From: Malikia sp.
GTDB lineage: Bacteria > Pseudomonadota > Gammaproteobacteria > Burkholderiales > Burkholderiaceae_C
DNA length: 64,000 nucleotides
NCBI RefSeq assembly: GCF_028687635.1
Contig: NZ_JAQTZS010000001.1
Span: 62,001 to 126,000, forward strand
Direction of reading: 5' to 3'
The notes under the pieces were generated by a model. It ran no database searches, was not told where the DNA came from, and saw only the letters and a program-made list of their open reading frames with translations. The position numbers and the translations under genes are program-made. Shown here one piece after another: positions 28,732-39,329 of the stretch. The first letter of the stretch is position 1; every line of letters starts with the position of its first letter.

Positions 28732-28890
28732 GGGGAGCTTGGGGGCGGAACCCCTCAGATACAATCTTTTGCAGTATATCGGCGCAGGCTGATGGGGCCA
28801 GGCTTGACAACCAGCCCCAGCGCCGCGCAAGGTCGCGTATTGTGCCCGTTTTGGCGCGCCGCCCGGCCGCCCCCTTGCCGCAACGCCACC

Positions 28891-29445
28891 ATGTCACGCC
28901 TTCACACCGGTTTCTCTCCTCCACTGTCCGCCGCACTGAGCGCCCTGCTGGGACTGGCAGGCCTGCTGGCCCCCGGCCTGTCGCGGGCCCAGACCAGCGT
29001 CCACGAGGAAGTCGCGCGCCTGCTGCGCGCCGGCCTGAGCGCCGAGGCGCAACAGAAGGCCGAGACCGCGCTGGCCCGGCAGCCGAACGACGCCCAGCTG
29101 CGCTTTCTCAAGGGCGTGGCGCAAAGCCAGAGCGGCCAGCCCGACGCCGCGAGCGCGACCTTCAGCGCGCTGACACAGGACTATCCCGAACTGCCCGAGC
29201 CCTACAACAACCTCGCCGTGCTGCACGCAGCGGCCGGCCGGCTCGATGCCGCCCGCGCGGCGCTCGAAACCGCCCTGCGCCTGAGCCCCGGCTACGCGAC
29301 CGCGCACCAGAACCTGGGCGACATCCATGCCCGCCTGGCGGGCCAGGCCTGGGCGCGCGCGCTCGAGCTCGACCCCGGCAACCCCGCGCTGCGGCCCAAG
29401 CTGCAGATCCTCCAGCAACTGCCGTCCGAAGCGGCGCCGCGCTGA
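28891..29445 (+). CDS. Exported tetratricopeptide repeat protein
   Basis: A 184 aa protein with an N-terminal signal peptide (hydrophobic core [15 protein letters not shown], cut after SRA) and about three TPR units. The clearest are [20 protein letters not shown] and [16 protein letters not shown]. It is predicted to be periplasmic and to mediate protein contacts; the partner is unknown. It lies 26 bp upstream of two peptidyl-prolyl isomerase genes in the same direction. The start was placed at the ATG that gives the signal peptide. Confidence 0.8.
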   Translation: MSRLHTGFSPPLSAALSALLGLAGLLAPGLSRAQTSVHEEVARLLRAGLSAEAQQKAETALARQPNDAQLRFLKGVAQSQSGQPDAASATFSALTQDYPELPEPYNNLAVLHAAAGRLDAARAALETALRLSPGYATAHQNLGDIHARLAGQAWARALELDPGNPALRPKLQILQQLPSEAAPR

Positions 29446-29471
29446 TCCGACCGCCACCCACCCAGACCGCC

Positions 29472-30071
29472 ATGAAAAGACGTCACCTGAACCGACTGAT
29501 CGCCGGCACCGCGCTGGCGCTCGCCGCCGCCCTGCCCGCCTTGGCCCAGAACGCCGCTCAGCCGCCCGCCGCGCAGCGGGTCAAGCTCGAAACCAGCCTG
29601 GGCAACATCGTGCTCGAACTCGATGCGCAGAAGGCCCCGAAGACGGTCGCCAACTTCGTCCAGTACGTCAAGGACAAGCATTACGACGGCACCGTGTTCC
29701 ACCGCGTGATCGACGGCTTCATGATCCAGGGCGGCGGCTTCACGGCCGAGATGCAGCAAAAGCCGACCCGCGCCAGCATCCCCAACGAGGCCGACAACGG
29801 CCTCAAGAACATCCCGCTGACGGTCGCGATGGCACGCACCAACGATCCGCATTCGGCCTCGGCCCAGTTCTTCATCAACATCGCCGACAACCGCTTCCTC
29901 AACCACACCCAGCCGACGCAGAACGGTTGGGGCTACGCGGTATTCGGCAAGGTCATCGCCGGCGCCGACGTGGTCGACAAGATCCGCCAGGTCCGCACCG
30001 GCAGCCGCGGCATGTTCGAAAACGTGCCGACCACCCCCGTCACCATCCTCAAAGCCACATTGGAGAAATAA
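29472..30071 (+). CDS. ppiA: Periplasmic peptidyl-prolyl cis-trans isomerase (cyclophilin)
   Basis: A 199 aa cyclophilin with a Sec signal peptide (residues 1-25, cut after ALA), so it folds proteins in the periplasm. The catalytic core includes [16 protein letters not shown], the [13 protein letters not shown] segment and [10 protein letters not shown]. It is a paralogue of the following gene, which lacks a signal, and the two are separated by one base. Confidence 0.93.
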   Translation: MKRRHLNRLIAGTALALAAALPALAQNAAQPPAAQRVKLETSLGNIVLELDAQKAPKTVANFVQYVKDKHYDGTVFHRVIDGFMIQGGGFTAEMQQKPTRASIPNEADNGLKNIPLTVAMARTNDPHSASAQFFINIADNRFLNHTQPTQNGWGYAVFGKVIAGADVVDKIRQVRTGSRGMFENVPTTPVTILKATLEK

Positions 30072-30072
30072 C

Positions 30073-30579
30073 ATGGCCAACCCCCAAGTCGAACTGCACA
30101 TCAAGGACCACGGCGTCATCACGCTCGAACTCGACGACGAGAAGGCGCCGATCTCGGCCGCCAACTTCCTTGACTATGTCAAGAGCGGTCATTACGACAA
30201 CACCGTCTTCCACCGCGTGATCGACGGCTTCATGGTCCAGGGCGGCGGTTTCGAGCCCGGCATGACGCAAAAGCCCACCGGCGCCGAGATCAGGAACGAA
30301 GCCAACAACCAGCTCAAGAACGAGAAGTACACCGTCGCGATGGCGCGCACCAACGCCCCGCACTCGGCGACCGCCCAGTTCTTCATCAACGTGGCCAACA
30401 ACGAGTTCCTGAACTTCAAGAGCGAGACCCCGAGCGGCTGGGGCTATGCCGTGTTCGGCAAGGTCGTCAAGGGCACCGAGATCGTCGACAAGATCCGTGG
30501 CGTCAAGACCGGCAACAAGGGCTATCACAGCGATGTGCCGGTCACCGATGTCGTGATCGAAAAGGCCGTTGCGCTCTGA
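30073..30579 (+). CDS. ppiB: Cytoplasmic peptidyl-prolyl cis-trans isomerase (cyclophilin)
   Basis: A 168 aa cyclophilin without a signal peptide (starts [14 protein letters not shown]). The core motifs [16 protein letters not shown] and [12 protein letters not shown] match the periplasmic paralogue just upstream closely, so a tandem duplication with loss or gain of the signal is likely. It overlaps the lpxH reading frame by about 11 bp. Confidence 0.94.
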   Translation: MANPQVELHIKDHGVITLELDDEKAPISAANFLDYVKSGHYDNTVFHRVIDGFMVQGGGFEPGMTQKPTGAEIRNEANNQLKNEKYTVAMARTNAPHSATAQFFINVANNEFLNFKSETPSGWGYAVFGKVVKGTEIVDKIRGVKTGNKGYHSDVPVTDVVIEKAVAL

Positions 30580-31384
30580 TCCCGCCGCGCTGGCAGGCTG
30601 GGGCGAATTGAACGCCCCAGCCGGCTGGCGCGCGCTGGACTTCATCTCCGACCTGCACCTGCAGGACGGCGAGCCCGCCACCGCGCAGGCCTTCAGGCAC
30701 TACCTGCGGGACTGCGCGGCGGATGCGCTCTTCATCCTGGGCGACCTGTTCGAGGTCTGGATCGGCGACGACCTGCTCGACGCTGCCCCCGCCGAACGGT
30801 CGACCGAGACCGAATATGACTTTCTGGCCGGCATCTGCGCCGATCTGCGCGCCTTCTCGGCCCGGCGCGCGCTCTACGTCATGCATGGCAACCGCGACTT
30901 CCTGCTCGGCGCGCGCTTTGCCGCCGCCAGCGGCGCCACCCTGATCCCCGACCCGACCCGGCTGCGCTGGGGCGAGCAGCGCCTGCTGCTGAGCCATGGC
31001 GACGCGCTGTGTCTGGACGATGCCGACTACCTGGCTTTCCGCGACCAGGTGCGCCGCCCCGACTGGCAGGCGGCCTTCCTGGCGCGCCCGCTGTCCGAGC
31101 GCGCGGCCTTGGCCCGCGGCCTGCGCGCGCAAAGCGAGGCGCGCAAGCTGGACCCGCAAATGCACTGGGCCGACGTCGATCCGACCATGGCCAGGGAATG
31201 GCTGCGAGCCTGCCAGGCCGACCAGCTGGTGCACGGCCACACCCACCAGCCGGCCCGTCACGGGCTGGGCGACGGGCTGCAGCGGCTGGTGCTGAGCGAC
31301 TGGGATGTCGATGCGCGGCCCGCGCGCGCCGAAGCGCTGCGACTCGACGCCGACGGCTGGCACCGGATCACCTTGGCGGGCTGA
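30569..31384 (+). CDS. lpxH: UDP-2,3-diacylglucosamine diphosphatase
   Basis: Cleaves the pyrophosphate of UDP-diacylglucosamine to give lipid X in lipid A synthesis, at the inner membrane face. Metallophosphoesterase motifs: [34 protein letters not shown] and [11 protein letters not shown]. The start is uncertain. A TTG at 30569 overlapping ppiB gives 271 aa; another TTG at 30608 gives 258 aa; no ATG precedes the first motif. Confidence 0.92.
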   Translation: MRSDPAALAGWGELNAPAGWRALDFISDLHLQDGEPATAQAFRHYLRDCAADALFILGDLFEVWIGDDLLDAAPAERSTETEYDFLAGICADLRAFSARRALYVMHGNRDFLLGARFAAASGATLIPDPTRLRWGEQRLLLSHGDALCLDDADYLAFRDQVRRPDWQAAFLARPLSERAALARGLRAQSEARKLDPQMHWADVDPTMAREWLRACQADQLVHGHTHQPARHGLGDGLQRLVLSDWDVDARPARAEALRLDADGWHRITLAG

Positions 31385-31404
31385 AGCCGCCAGGAAAACG
31401 CCCG

Positions 31405-32268
31405 ATGGCGCAACCCAAAGGCCTTTGGCAACGCCTGGTGAAACGACTGCCGGGCCGGCTGCGGCGCTGGCTGGCACACCCGACCCTGTCCGCCCCGCCC
31501 GAGATCCCCGGCAAGCTCTGGCACAAGACCCTGGCCGGCCTGCCCTGTCTGCACGATCTGGACCAAGGCGAACGACAACGGTTGCGGCAATTGAGCGCGC
31601 GCTTCCTGGCCGAGAAGGAATTCCACGGTGCGCAAGGCCTGCTGATCAGCGACGCGATCGCGCTGAGCATCGCGGCCCAGGCCTGCCTGCCGCTGCTGCA
31701 TCTGGGCGAGAAGGCGCTGGACTGGTATGGCGATTTCGTCGGCGTCGTGGTGCATCCGGACGAGGTGCTGGCCTCGCGCGAGGCCGTCGACGCGGCCGGC
31801 GTGCTGCACCGCTGGCAAGAGCCGCTGATCGGCGAGACCATGGCCGGCGGCCCGGTGATGCTGGCCTGGTCGCGTGTGTTGGGTGGCCGCCAGGCGGCGA
31901 CGCAGGGCCACAACCTCGTGATCCACGAGTTCGCGCACAAGTTCGACCTGCGCGGCAAGCCGGCTGGCGCGCCGGCGAACGGCTGCCCACTGCTGCCGGC
32001 GGGCTTCATGGGATTGAGCCGCGCGGCGGCGCAACGGCGCTGGCAGCAGGCCTGGAATGCGGCCTATGAACGTTTTGGCGAACAGCTGGAACTGTCCGAG
32101 CGCTTCGGTGAACCGGCGCCCTGGCTGGACGCCTACGCAGCCGAAGCGCCGGCTGAGTTCTTCGCCTGCAGTTGCGAGGCCTACTGGGTGGCCCGCCAAC
32201 GCCACGCGCGCGAGTTCCCCGAGCTGGCGCCGCTGCTCGACGCCTTCTTCAGGCGGCCGCCGCGCTGA
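31405..32268 (+). CDS. mtfA: MtfA-type zinc peptidase
   Basis: A 287 aa cytosolic zinc metallopeptidase of the MtfA (YeeI) family. The motif HEFAH (residues 174-178) is followed by a distal glutamate in APAEFFACSCEAYW. In E. coli, MtfA binds the Mlc repressor and affects glucose uptake; whether this organism has such a pathway is not shown. Length and architecture match the family. It starts 20 bp after lpxH and probably shares its transcript. Confidence 0.87.
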   Translation: MAQPKGLWQRLVKRLPGRLRRWLAHPTLSAPPEIPGKLWHKTLAGLPCLHDLDQGERQRLRQLSARFLAEKEFHGAQGLLISDAIALSIAAQACLPLLHLGEKALDWYGDFVGVVVHPDEVLASREAVDAAGVLHRWQEPLIGETMAGGPVMLAWSRVLGGRQAATQGHNLVIHEFAHKFDLRGKPAGAPANGCPLLPAGFMGLSRAAAQRRWQQAWNAAYERFGEQLELSERFGEPAPWLDAYAAEAPAEFFACSCEAYWVARQRHAREFPELAPLLDAFFRRPPR

Positions 32269-32289
32269 GGCGCGCGGCGACCAGCCGGC

Positions 32290-34929
32290 TCACTTGCGCA
32301 GCAGGACCTTGAGCGCGTTCTGCAGGCGGCGCGCCTGGGCGGCGTCAAAGTCAGATGCCAGCACCTGCGCGACATCCTGGGCCCAGGTCTGGGCCGGCGC
32401 CGGGTCGTTGCGACGGGTCAGCAGCTTGAGCTGCAGCGCGCGGCGCGCGTCGAGCTGGTCGGCCGGGGTCGGGACCTCGGCGGCCATCTCCAGGCGCAGC
32501 AGGCTCTCGGCGCCCGCAGCGCCAACGGCCGGGGCCTTGGCGACGGCCTGGACCCAGGCGCCGCGCGCGTTGCCGACGCGGCCACCCAGGGCTTGCGCGG
32601 CGGGCAAGGCTGCCGCATCGCGCTGTTCCCAGGCGCCCAGCAGCTGGGTCAGCACCTCGCCATGGGCCTGGGCCGCCAGCTTGCGCAGCGCGGCCTCGGC
32701 ATGCTCGACCGCCTCGCGCTGGGCGCGGAAGGCGGCGTCGCCCAGACGCGGGCCACGCGGCTCGAAGCCGTCGCGGTCGCCGCGCTCGGGACGGCCAAAG
32801 CCTTCACGGCGGCCATCGCGACCACCACGCTCGTCGCGGCCACCGGCGCGCGGACCCCGGTCGCCCGGGCGACCACCAGCGGCCGGCTGGGCCTTGACCA
32901 TGCCGGGGCGATCGTCGCCGCGCACGGCCACGATCTTCTTGGGCGCGGCAGCCGGCTTGACCAGAGCAGCGGCAACCGCTTCCTCGGCCGACTCCTCGGC
33001 TGCGGCTTCGGGCGCGGCTTCAGCCGCAGGCTCGGCCGGCGCTTGCGCCACCGGCTTGGCCTGCTCGGCGGCGACGGCAGCCGCCTGGCCACGGATCGCG
33101 TCCTGCAGGTCCTGCATCGCGGCGCGGATCTGCTGCGCATCGCCGCCGGCATTGGCCGCTTCCAGCGCCTTGGCCGCGTCGAGCACGAGCTTGTCATGCT
33201 CGCTGAGGGCCGAGGCCGACTTGCTGCGCTCGGAGCCCTTGCGCTCGAAGGCCTCGTCGATCGGCTTGCGGAAGGCTTCCCACAGTTTCTGTTCCTGCTT
33301 GCGCTCCAGCAGCACGGCATGCGCCTCCTGCTGCCAGCGCTGCTGCAGCGCCTTGACCGCATCGATGCGCAGCGAAGGCGCGGCGCCCAGCGCCTTGGCC
33401 TCCTCGATCAGCGCGTGACGGCGGGCGATGCTTTCCGACTGGGCGGCCTCCAGGCGCGCGTGGGCCGACTGCATCGCCACCTTCCAGAGCGGCTGCAGCT
33501 CGGTGTAGAGCTTCTCGCTCACATGGCCCGACTGGCGCCAGCGCTCGGCGAAGGCATGCAGTTCGCGCAGCTGCGCCTTCCAGTCGCTGTTGTCGGCATG
33601 GGCCAGGGTCCAGGCCTTGAGGTCCTCGATCATGGCCAGGCGCTGGGCGCGGCTGGCTTCGGTCTGCTCCTTGAGCTTGCCCAGCCAGGCCTCGACCAGC
33701 TTGTGGGCCGCGGTGCAGGCCTCGTCGAACTTCTTCCACAGCGCGTGGTTCGGCGCGCCGCCCTGATCGGTGGCCTTCCATTGCTCGCGCAGGCCGCGCA
33801 GCGTCTCCTGGATCTTGCGACCGCCCGGGCGCTGGCCTTCGGGCGCCTGCGTCAGCGCGACCGCCTTGGCGAGCAGCTCCTCGCGCAGCTGGTCGGCGCG
33901 CCAGCGCTGCCAGCCCTCCAGTTCGCCGGCCTGCAGCAACGCGGCCTGGACCAGGGCTTCGAGCTCGGTCGAGACATGGCGGCCATGGTCCTTGAGCGCG
34001 GCGCGCAGCACGGCGACCGCCTTGGCGGTGGTCTTGGTGTGACCCTCGGCCACATTCTGCTGCAGCGCGGCCAGCGCGGCACCGACGACTTCGGCCGCCT
34101 TGGCCTGTTGCAGCGCCAGCTCGGCCGGATTGACCGCAAAGGCGGCGGCGGCGGCGGGGGCTTCGCCGCGCGCGACGCGCAGCTCGTCAGCCCAGACCGG
34201 CACGGCGGGCAGCGGCGCCTCGGCGCTCTCGGCGGCGGCGGCGGCCTGCTCCAGCGCCGCGCCAAAGGCTTCCCAGACCAGGGTCAGCTGCTCGCGCGAG
34301 GCTTCGAGCTGGCTCGGATACTTGGGGTCCAGGCTGTCCCAGGCCGGCTCGGCGCCGAACTGCTGGGCGGCCGCCTGCCACTGTGCCACGTCAGCGCCCA
34401 GGCCGGCGAGCACCGCCTGCGCCTCGCGCCAGGGCTTGGTCGACAGCACCTCGATGCGCTGGGCCAGCAGCAGCGCGGTCTCGCGCTCGACCTGGACCCG
34501 GTGTTGCAGGTCCTCGACCGCCTTCATGCGCTCGGCCAGCGCGACCTTGAGGCCGGCCAGCGGTTCGCGCGACAGCGGCGCGCCGGCCTTGGCGGCGTCG
34601 CGCTGCCAGGCCATCGCATCGGCCAGGTTCAGGCGCGGCTGCTCGATCAGGGCCCGGGCCTTGGCGGCCCATTCCTCGGCGATCGCTTCCTGCGCCTTGG
34701 CGCGCTTGAGTTCGTCGAGCTTTTCCTTCAAGGCCTTGGCCGCGCCCTTGTCGCGGTGCGAGAGCTCGCGGTAGACCTCGGCCATGCGGTCGATGGAGGG
34801 TTCGGAGGCCAGCCACTCGCGCAGACGGGCGGCGCGCTCGCCCGAGGTCGGCGCGGTGAAGGCTCCGCCCGTGAGGGCGTCGAGTTGCGGGAGATCGGCG
34901 GGTTTGGAGGAAGGCTTGGAGGTATTCAC
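32290..34929 (-). CDS. DUF349 domain-containing protein
   Basis: A large 879 aa protein rich in Ala, Gln, Glu and Leu, with several repeated helical DUF349 units (for example QWKATDQGGAPNHALWKKFDEA and RRHALIEEAKAL). Near residues 680-725 is an Ala/Glu-rich linker and then an Arg/Gly/Asp-rich low-complexity segment (RGPRAGGRDERGGRDGRREG). A helical C-terminal domain follows. Function is unknown; DUF349 proteins are widespread and have been proposed to bind RNA or ribosomes. It is transcribed alone, convergent with mtfA. Confidence 0.85.
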   Translation of the reverse strand: MNTSKPSSKPADLPQLDALTGGAFTAPTSGERAARLREWLASEPSIDRMAEVYRELSHRDKGAAKALKEKLDELKRAKAQEAIAEEWAAKARALIEQPRLNLADAMAWQRDAAKAGAPLSREPLAGLKVALAERMKAVEDLQHRVQVERETALLLAQRIEVLSTKPWREAQAVLAGLGADVAQWQAAAQQFGAEPAWDSLDPKYPSQLEASREQLTLVWEAFGAALEQAAAAAESAEAPLPAVPVWADELRVARGEAPAAAAAFAVNPAELALQQAKAAEVVGAALAALQQNVAEGHTKTTAKAVAVLRAALKDHGRHVSTELEALVQAALLQAGELEGWQRWRADQLREELLAKAVALTQAPEGQRPGGRKIQETLRGLREQWKATDQGGAPNHALWKKFDEACTAAHKLVEAWLGKLKEQTEASRAQRLAMIEDLKAWTLAHADNSDWKAQLRELHAFAERWRQSGHVSEKLYTELQPLWKVAMQSAHARLEAAQSESIARRHALIEEAKALGAAPSLRIDAVKALQQRWQQEAHAVLLERKQEQKLWEAFRKPIDEAFERKGSERSKSASALSEHDKLVLDAAKALEAANAGGDAQQIRAAMQDLQDAIRGQAAAVAAEQAKPVAQAPAEPAAEAAPEAAAEESAEEAVAAALVKPAAAPKKIVAVRGDDRPGMVKAQPAAGGRPGDRGPRAGGRDERGGRDGRREGFGRPERGDRDGFEPRGPRLGDAAFRAQREAVEHAEAALRKLAAQAHGEVLTQLLGAWEQRDAAALPAAQALGGRVGNARGAWVQAVAKAPAVGAAGAESLLRLEMAAEVPTPADQLDARRALQLKLLTRRNDPAPAQTWAQDVAQVLASDFDAAQARRLQNALKVLLRK

Positions 34930-35030
34930 GACGCGAACAGTATTCAGGAATTAGACGCGCGAGGCGGCGTTCGCCCCGGCATGGGTAATGCGCTATTGTC
35001 GCCTGTCTTTGCCAGGCAGGGAAAGCCGGA

Positions 35031-36230
35031 TCAGCGGACTTCGTCCGGCAGGAACAGTTCCTGCAGATCGCTCAGGAAATCGAAGCCTCGCTCGGTCGGG
35101 CGCAGACTGGCCAGATCGCGCTCGATCCAGCCCTTGGCCTCGGCCTGCTGCAGCGCCGGCATGATGCGACTCAGCGGCAAGCCGGTGCGCTCGCTGAACA
35201 GCGCCAGCGGGAAGCCCTCGCGCAGCCGCAGCGCGTTGAGCATGAACTCGAACGGCAGCTCGGCGGGCGCGACTTCCTCCTCGCTCGCCATCGGCTGGCC
35301 CTGCAAGGCGTTCTCCATGTAGAGCTGCGGGTCGCGCCAGCGCACCTGGCGCAGCACGCGGTGCGCGAAGCTGAGCTTGCCATGCGCCCCGGCACCGATG
35401 CCCAGGTAGTCACCGAACTGCCAGTAGTTCCAGTTGTGGAAACAGCGGTGGCCGGCGCGCGCGTAGGCCGAGACCTCGTAGCGCGACAACCCGGCCAGCC
35501 CGGTGCGCTCGGTGATGCGGTCGAGCATTTCGTAAGCCAGGTCCTCGTCCGGCAAGGCGGGCGGAAACTTGGCGAAATAGGTATTGGGTTCGAGCGTCAG
35601 GTGATAGACCGACAGGTGCGGCGGATTGAAGCCCAGCGCGATGTCGAGGTCGCGGTCCAGCTCGGCCAGGGTCTGGCCCGGCAGCGCATACATCAGGTCG
35701 ATGTTGAAGGTCTCGAAATGGCGCGCGGCCTCGTCGAGCGCGGCCCGGGCCTGGTCGGCGCTGTGGACCCGGCCCAGCGCCTTGAGGAAGCGATCATCGA
35801 AGCTCTGCACGCCCACGCTCAGGCGCGTGACGCCGGCCTCGCGAAAGGCCTTGAAGCGGTCCTTCTCGAAGGTGCCGGGGTTGGCCTCGAGCGTGATCTC
35901 GGTGTCGGCTTCCAGCCGCAGCAGCGCCCGGACGTCGGACAGCAGGCGGTCGATCGCGTCGGGCGAGAACAGGCTGGGCGTGCCGCCGCCGATGAAGACG
36001 CTGTGCACGCCGCGGCCCCAGATCAGCGGCAGGCTGGACTCCAGGTCGGCGCGCAGCGCCTGCAGGTAGCGCTCCTGCGGAAAATCGCCCTGGGCTGCCT
36101 CGTGCGAGTTGAAGTCGCAGTAAGGGCATTTCCTCAGGCACCAGGGCAGGTGAATGTAGAGCGACAGCGGCGGCAGGGCCGACAGCCGCAGCTGGCCCGG
36201 GCGGTGCAGCTGGATGACGGACTGGTTCAT
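35031..36230 (-). CDS. hemW: Radical SAM haem chaperone HemW
   Basis: The 399 aa radical SAM protein has the cluster motif C31-x3-C35-x2-C38 (WCLRKCPYCDFNSH), followed by the GGGTPSLFSP and TLEANPGTFE segments and the HemW C-terminal domain. Members bind and insert haem and are often mislabelled coproporphyrinogen oxidase. The HNWNYW motif typical of HemW supports the call. Its start overlaps the rdgB stop by four bases (ATGA). Confidence 0.93.
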   Translation of the reverse strand: MNQSVIQLHRPGQLRLSALPPLSLYIHLPWCLRKCPYCDFNSHEAAQGDFPQERYLQALRADLESSLPLIWGRGVHSVFIGGGTPSLFSPDAIDRLLSDVRALLRLEADTEITLEANPGTFEKDRFKAFREAGVTRLSVGVQSFDDRFLKALGRVHSADQARAALDEAARHFETFNIDLMYALPGQTLAELDRDLDIALGFNPPHLSVYHLTLEPNTYFAKFPPALPDEDLAYEMLDRITERTGLAGLSRYEVSAYARAGHRCFHNWNYWQFGDYLGIGAGAHGKLSFAHRVLRQVRWRDPQLYMENALQGQPMASEEEVAPAELPFEFMLNALRLREGFPLALFSERTGLPLSRIMPALQQAEAKGWIERDLASLRPTERGFDFLSDLQELFLPDEVR

Positions 36231-36850
36231 GCGGCGCCGTCCGGATACCAGCGCTCGCGCATCAGCGCCAGCATGGCGCGGGCGGCGCGGCCGCGGTGGC
36301 TGTTGGCGTTCTTGACCTCGTTGCTCAGCTGGGCGAAGGTCTGGCCGAACTCGGGGATGAACATCACCGGATCGAAGCCGAAGCCGTTGGCGCCAATCGG
36401 CTGCTCGGTGATCAGGCCGGCGACGCGCCCGCTCGCGACCAGCGGCTCGGGATCATCGGCGCTGCGCACCGCGACCAGGGTGCTGACCATGGCGGCACGA
36501 CGGTTGGCCTGCCCCCGCAGCTGCTCCAGCAGCGCGCGCACATTGTTGGCGTCGCTTTTCTCGTAGCCGAACTGGGTGCAGTAGTAGGCGGTGTCCACCC
36601 CCGGCAGGCCGCCGAAGGCGTCGACACAGAGCCCCGCGTCGTCGGCCATCGCCGGCAGCCCACTCAAGGCAGCCGCATGGCGCGCCTTGGCCAGCGCGTT
36701 CTCGATGAAGGTGCGGTGCGGCTCGGGCGCCTCGGGGATGCCCAGCTCGCCCTGGCGGATCAGCGCCACCCCCAGCGACTCGAACATGGCCTGCAATTCG
36801 GCCAGCTTGCCGGCGTTGTTGGACGCCAGTACCAGTTTTCGACCTGTCAT
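36227..36850 (-). CDS. rdgB: XTP/dITP diphosphatase (RdgB/HAM1)
   Basis: Hydrolyses non-canonical purine triphosphates such as dITP and XTP to keep them out of DNA and RNA. The 207 aa protein starts MTGRKLVLASNNAGKLAEL and shows MADDAGLCVDAFGG, PGVDTAYY and FGFDPVMFIPEFGQT, all diagnostic. It lies between rph and hemW in a tight minus-strand operon, an arrangement common in proteobacteria. Confidence 0.96.
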   Translation of the reverse strand: MTGRKLVLASNNAGKLAELQAMFESLGVALIRQGELGIPEAPEPHRTFIENALAKARHAAALSGLPAMADDAGLCVDAFGGLPGVDTAYYCTQFGYEKSDANNVRALLEQLRGQANRRAAMVSTLVAVRSADDPEPLVASGRVAGLITEQPIGANGFGFDPVMFIPEFGQTFAQLSNEVKNANSHRGRAARAMLALMRERWYPDGAA

Positions 36851-36860
36851 GTCCAGCTCC

Positions 36861-37619
36861 TCAGATCACGTCGGCGCCGGCCAGCACGGCCTGCTGCAGC
36901 ACGATCAGCTCAGCTATGCCCCGCTCGGCCAGCAGCAGCAGCTGGTTCATTTCCTCGCGGCTGAAGGGCACCCCCTCGGCCGTGCCCTGGACCTCGACAT
37001 AGTGACCGGCGCCGGTCATGACCACGTTCATGTCGGTGTCGCAGCCAGCATCTTCCAGGTAGTCGAGGTCGAGCACCGGCTGGCCATGGACGATGCCGAC
37101 CGAGACCGCCGCCACCGGATGCAGCACCGGGCTGTCCACCAGCTTGCCCTCGGCCAGCAGCCTGTGCACCGCGTCCTGCGCGGCGACGAAGGCGCCCGTG
37201 ATCGCGGCGGTGCGGGTGCCGCCATCGGCCTGCAGCACGTCGCAGTCGAGCGTGATGGTGCGCTCGCCGAGCGCCTTGAGGTCGAACACCGCGCGCAGCG
37301 AGCGCCCGATCAGGCGCTGGATCTCCTGGGTGCGCCCGCTCTGCTTGCCCTTGGCCGCCTCGCGGCTGCTGCGGGTGTGGGTGGCGCGCGGCAGCATGCC
37401 GTACTCGGCCGTGACCCAGCCCTCGCCGCTGCCGCGCTGGTGCGGCGGCACCCTTTCCTCGACCGAGGCGGTACAGAGTACCCTGGTGTGGCCGAACTCG
37501 ACCAGCACCGAGCCCTCGGCATGCATGGTGTAGTTACGGGTGATGCGCACCGGGCGCAGGGCATCGGGTCGGCGGCCATCGGCACGCGGGGCCGTCGCGG
37601 TCAGGATCGGATCGGTCAT
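36861..37619 (-). CDS. rph: Ribonuclease PH
   Basis: Phosphorolytic 3' exoribonuclease that trims tRNA and other RNA ends. The 252 aa product has [20 protein letters not shown], the [17 protein letters not shown] segment and the phosphate-site region [14 protein letters not shown], all typical. The ATG at 37617-37619 (MTDPILTA) was preferred over one five codons upstream; both are possible. It leads the rph-rdgB-hemW operon and is divergent from yicC. Confidence 0.95.
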   Translation of the reverse strand: MTDPILTATAPRADGRRPDALRPVRITRNYTMHAEGSVLVEFGHTRVLCTASVEERVPPHQRGSGEGWVTAEYGMLPRATHTRSSREAAKGKQSGRTQEIQRLIGRSLRAVFDLKALGERTITLDCDVLQADGGTRTAAITGAFVAAQDAVHRLLAEGKLVDSPVLHPVAAVSVGIVHGQPVLDLDYLEDAGCDTDMNVVMTGAGHYVEVQGTAEGVPFSREEMNQLLLLAERGIAELIVLQQAVLAGADVI

Positions 37620-37753
37620 GGAAGTCTTGAGCAATGAATGGGGGCTGGAGAATAGCTGCCCGCGACGCGGGTCGCGGTGAGGCCCCCCTGGTCTTTGACA
37701 TAATCACCGTCTCTGCAACCTTAAGCCGTTGCGTCCCGACTGCGAGAATTGAA

Positions 37754-38662
37754 ATGCCAGTTTACAGCATGACCGGCTATGCCACGGCCCAGAGCCAGCC
37801 CGCCGATACCGACCTCCCCACGCCCGCGGCTTCGGCCACCCTGGGCCTGGAAATCCGCTCGGTCAACAGCCGCTTCCTCGACCTGGGCTTTCGCCTGTCG
37901 GACGAACTGCGCCCGGCCGAGCCCGCGCTGCGCGAGCTGATCAGTGCCCGCGTCAAGCGCGGCAAGGTCGAGGTGCGCGCCTGGATCGAGGGCCGCGGCG
38001 ACCACGCGCTGCGCCAGCCCAGCATGGCCGAGCTGCAAAAGCTGATCAGCGTGCAGGACCAGGTACTGGCCTGGATGCCGCAGTCGCGCCCGCTCTCGGT
38101 CGCCGAGGCGCTGGCCACGCTGGGCCGCAGCGCGCCCGTGCCGACCGGCTTGAGCGATGAACTGCTCGCGCTGGCGCGTCACGCGGTCGACGAATTCACC
38201 GCCTCGCGCGAACGCGAAGGCGCCAAGCTCTGCGCCATGCTGCTGGACCGCGTGGCCCAGCTGCGCGCGCTGGCGGCCCAGGCCCAGCCGATGGTGCCGC
38301 AGCTGGTCGAGCTGCAGCGCCAGCGCTTCCTGGAGCGCTGGAACGAGGCGCTAGGCGCGGCGCGAGCCGACGCCGCCGCCCAGGCCGCGCAGGAGCGCGC
38401 CCTGTCCGAAGCCACCGCGTTCGCGATCCGCATCGACGTGGCCGAGGAACTGACCCGCCTGCAGGCCCACCTCGACGAGATCGAACGCCTGATCGGCAAG
38501 GGTGGCGAGGTCGGCAAGCGGCTGGACTTCTTCATCCAGGAGCTGCACCGCGAGGCCAACACCCTGGGCAGCAAGTCGTCCAGCCTGGAGCTGACCCGGA
38601 TCTCGGTCGACATGAAGGTCATGATCGAGCAGATGCGCGAACAGGTGCAGAACCTCGAATGA
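37754..38662 (+). CDS. yicC: YicC family endoribonuclease-like protein
   Basis: A 302 aa protein of the YicC/YloC family, recently linked to RNA cleavage and small RNA decay. It has the conserved start [12 protein letters not shown], the [16 protein letters not shown] segment and the C-terminal DUF1732 region ([22 protein letters not shown]). The ATG at 37754 gives the family N-terminus. Its stop overlaps the gmk start by four bases. Confidence 0.93.
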   Translation: MPVYSMTGYATAQSQPADTDLPTPAASATLGLEIRSVNSRFLDLGFRLSDELRPAEPALRELISARVKRGKVEVRAWIEGRGDHALRQPSMAELQKLISVQDQVLAWMPQSRPLSVAEALATLGRSAPVPTGLSDELLALARHAVDEFTASREREGAKLCAMLLDRVAQLRALAAQAQPMVPQLVELQRQRFLERWNEALGAARADAAAQAAQERALSEATAFAIRIDVAEELTRLQAHLDEIERLIGKGGEVGKRLDFFIQELHREANTLGSKSSSLELTRISVDMKVMIEQMREQVQNLE

Positions 38663-39294
38663 ACGAAAACAAGATGGATTACCCCGGCAACCTCTACGTC
38701 GTCGCTGCCCCGAGCGGCACCGGCAAGTCCAGCCTGGTCAAGGCCCTGCTGGAAGTCGATTCGCACATGGAGCTGTCCGTGTCGCACACCACCCGCGCGC
38801 CGCGCGGCCAGGAACTGCACGGGCGCGAGTACTACTTCACCAGCCACGAGGAATTCGACCGCATGGTGGCGGCCGACGCCTTCGTCGAGTGGGCGCAGGT
38901 GCACGGCAACCGCTACGGCACCTCGCGCCAGACCATCGAGGACAAGATCGCCGCCGGCGCCGACATCGTGCTCGAGATCGACTTCCAGGGCGCGGTCCAG
39001 ATCAAGGACCAGTTCCCCAACGCGGTGCTGATCTTCATCCTGCCGCCGAGCTGGCCCGAGCTGCGCGCGCGGCTGCAGCGCCGCAACGAGGACTCCGAGG
39101 ACACCATCGAGCTGCGCATGAAAAACGCCGCCCAGGAAGTCGCACAGGTCGACAAGTTCGATTTCGTTATAATCAACGAACTGTTCGAGCGCGCGCTTTT
39201 CGACCTGAAAGCCATTGCGCACGCGCAGCGGCTCAAGTTGGCCGCTCAGCGTCGCGCCCGTGCCGACACCTTCCGCGCCCTCAATATCCCCTAA
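38659..39294 (+). CDS. gmk: Guanylate kinase
   Basis: Phosphorylates GMP to GDP. The 211 aa product has the P-loop APSGTGKSS near residues 17-25, then [21 protein letters not shown] for GMP binding. [11 protein letters not shown] segment and the [11 protein letters not shown] region are also present. It is coupled to yicC through ATGA and followed by rpoZ, as in most proteobacteria. Confidence 0.96.
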   Translation: MNENKMDYPGNLYVVAAPSGTGKSSLVKALLEVDSHMELSVSHTTRAPRGQELHGREYYFTSHEEFDRMVAADAFVEWAQVHGNRYGTSRQTIEDKIAAGADIVLEIDFQGAVQIKDQFPNAVLIFILPPSWPELRARLQRRNEDSEDTIELRMKNAAQEVAQVDKFDFVIINELFERALFDLKAIAHAQRLKLAAQRRARADTFRALNIP

Positions 39295-39329
39295 TCCCCC
39301 CAAGGCCCTGCGCCGCACCGGAGCCCGTC

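Noticed and set aside
29472-30579. The two cyclophilin genes as a frameshifted or recently duplicated pseudogene pair
   Set aside because: Both are complete with intact active sites; one is exported and one cytosolic, a normal functional pair.
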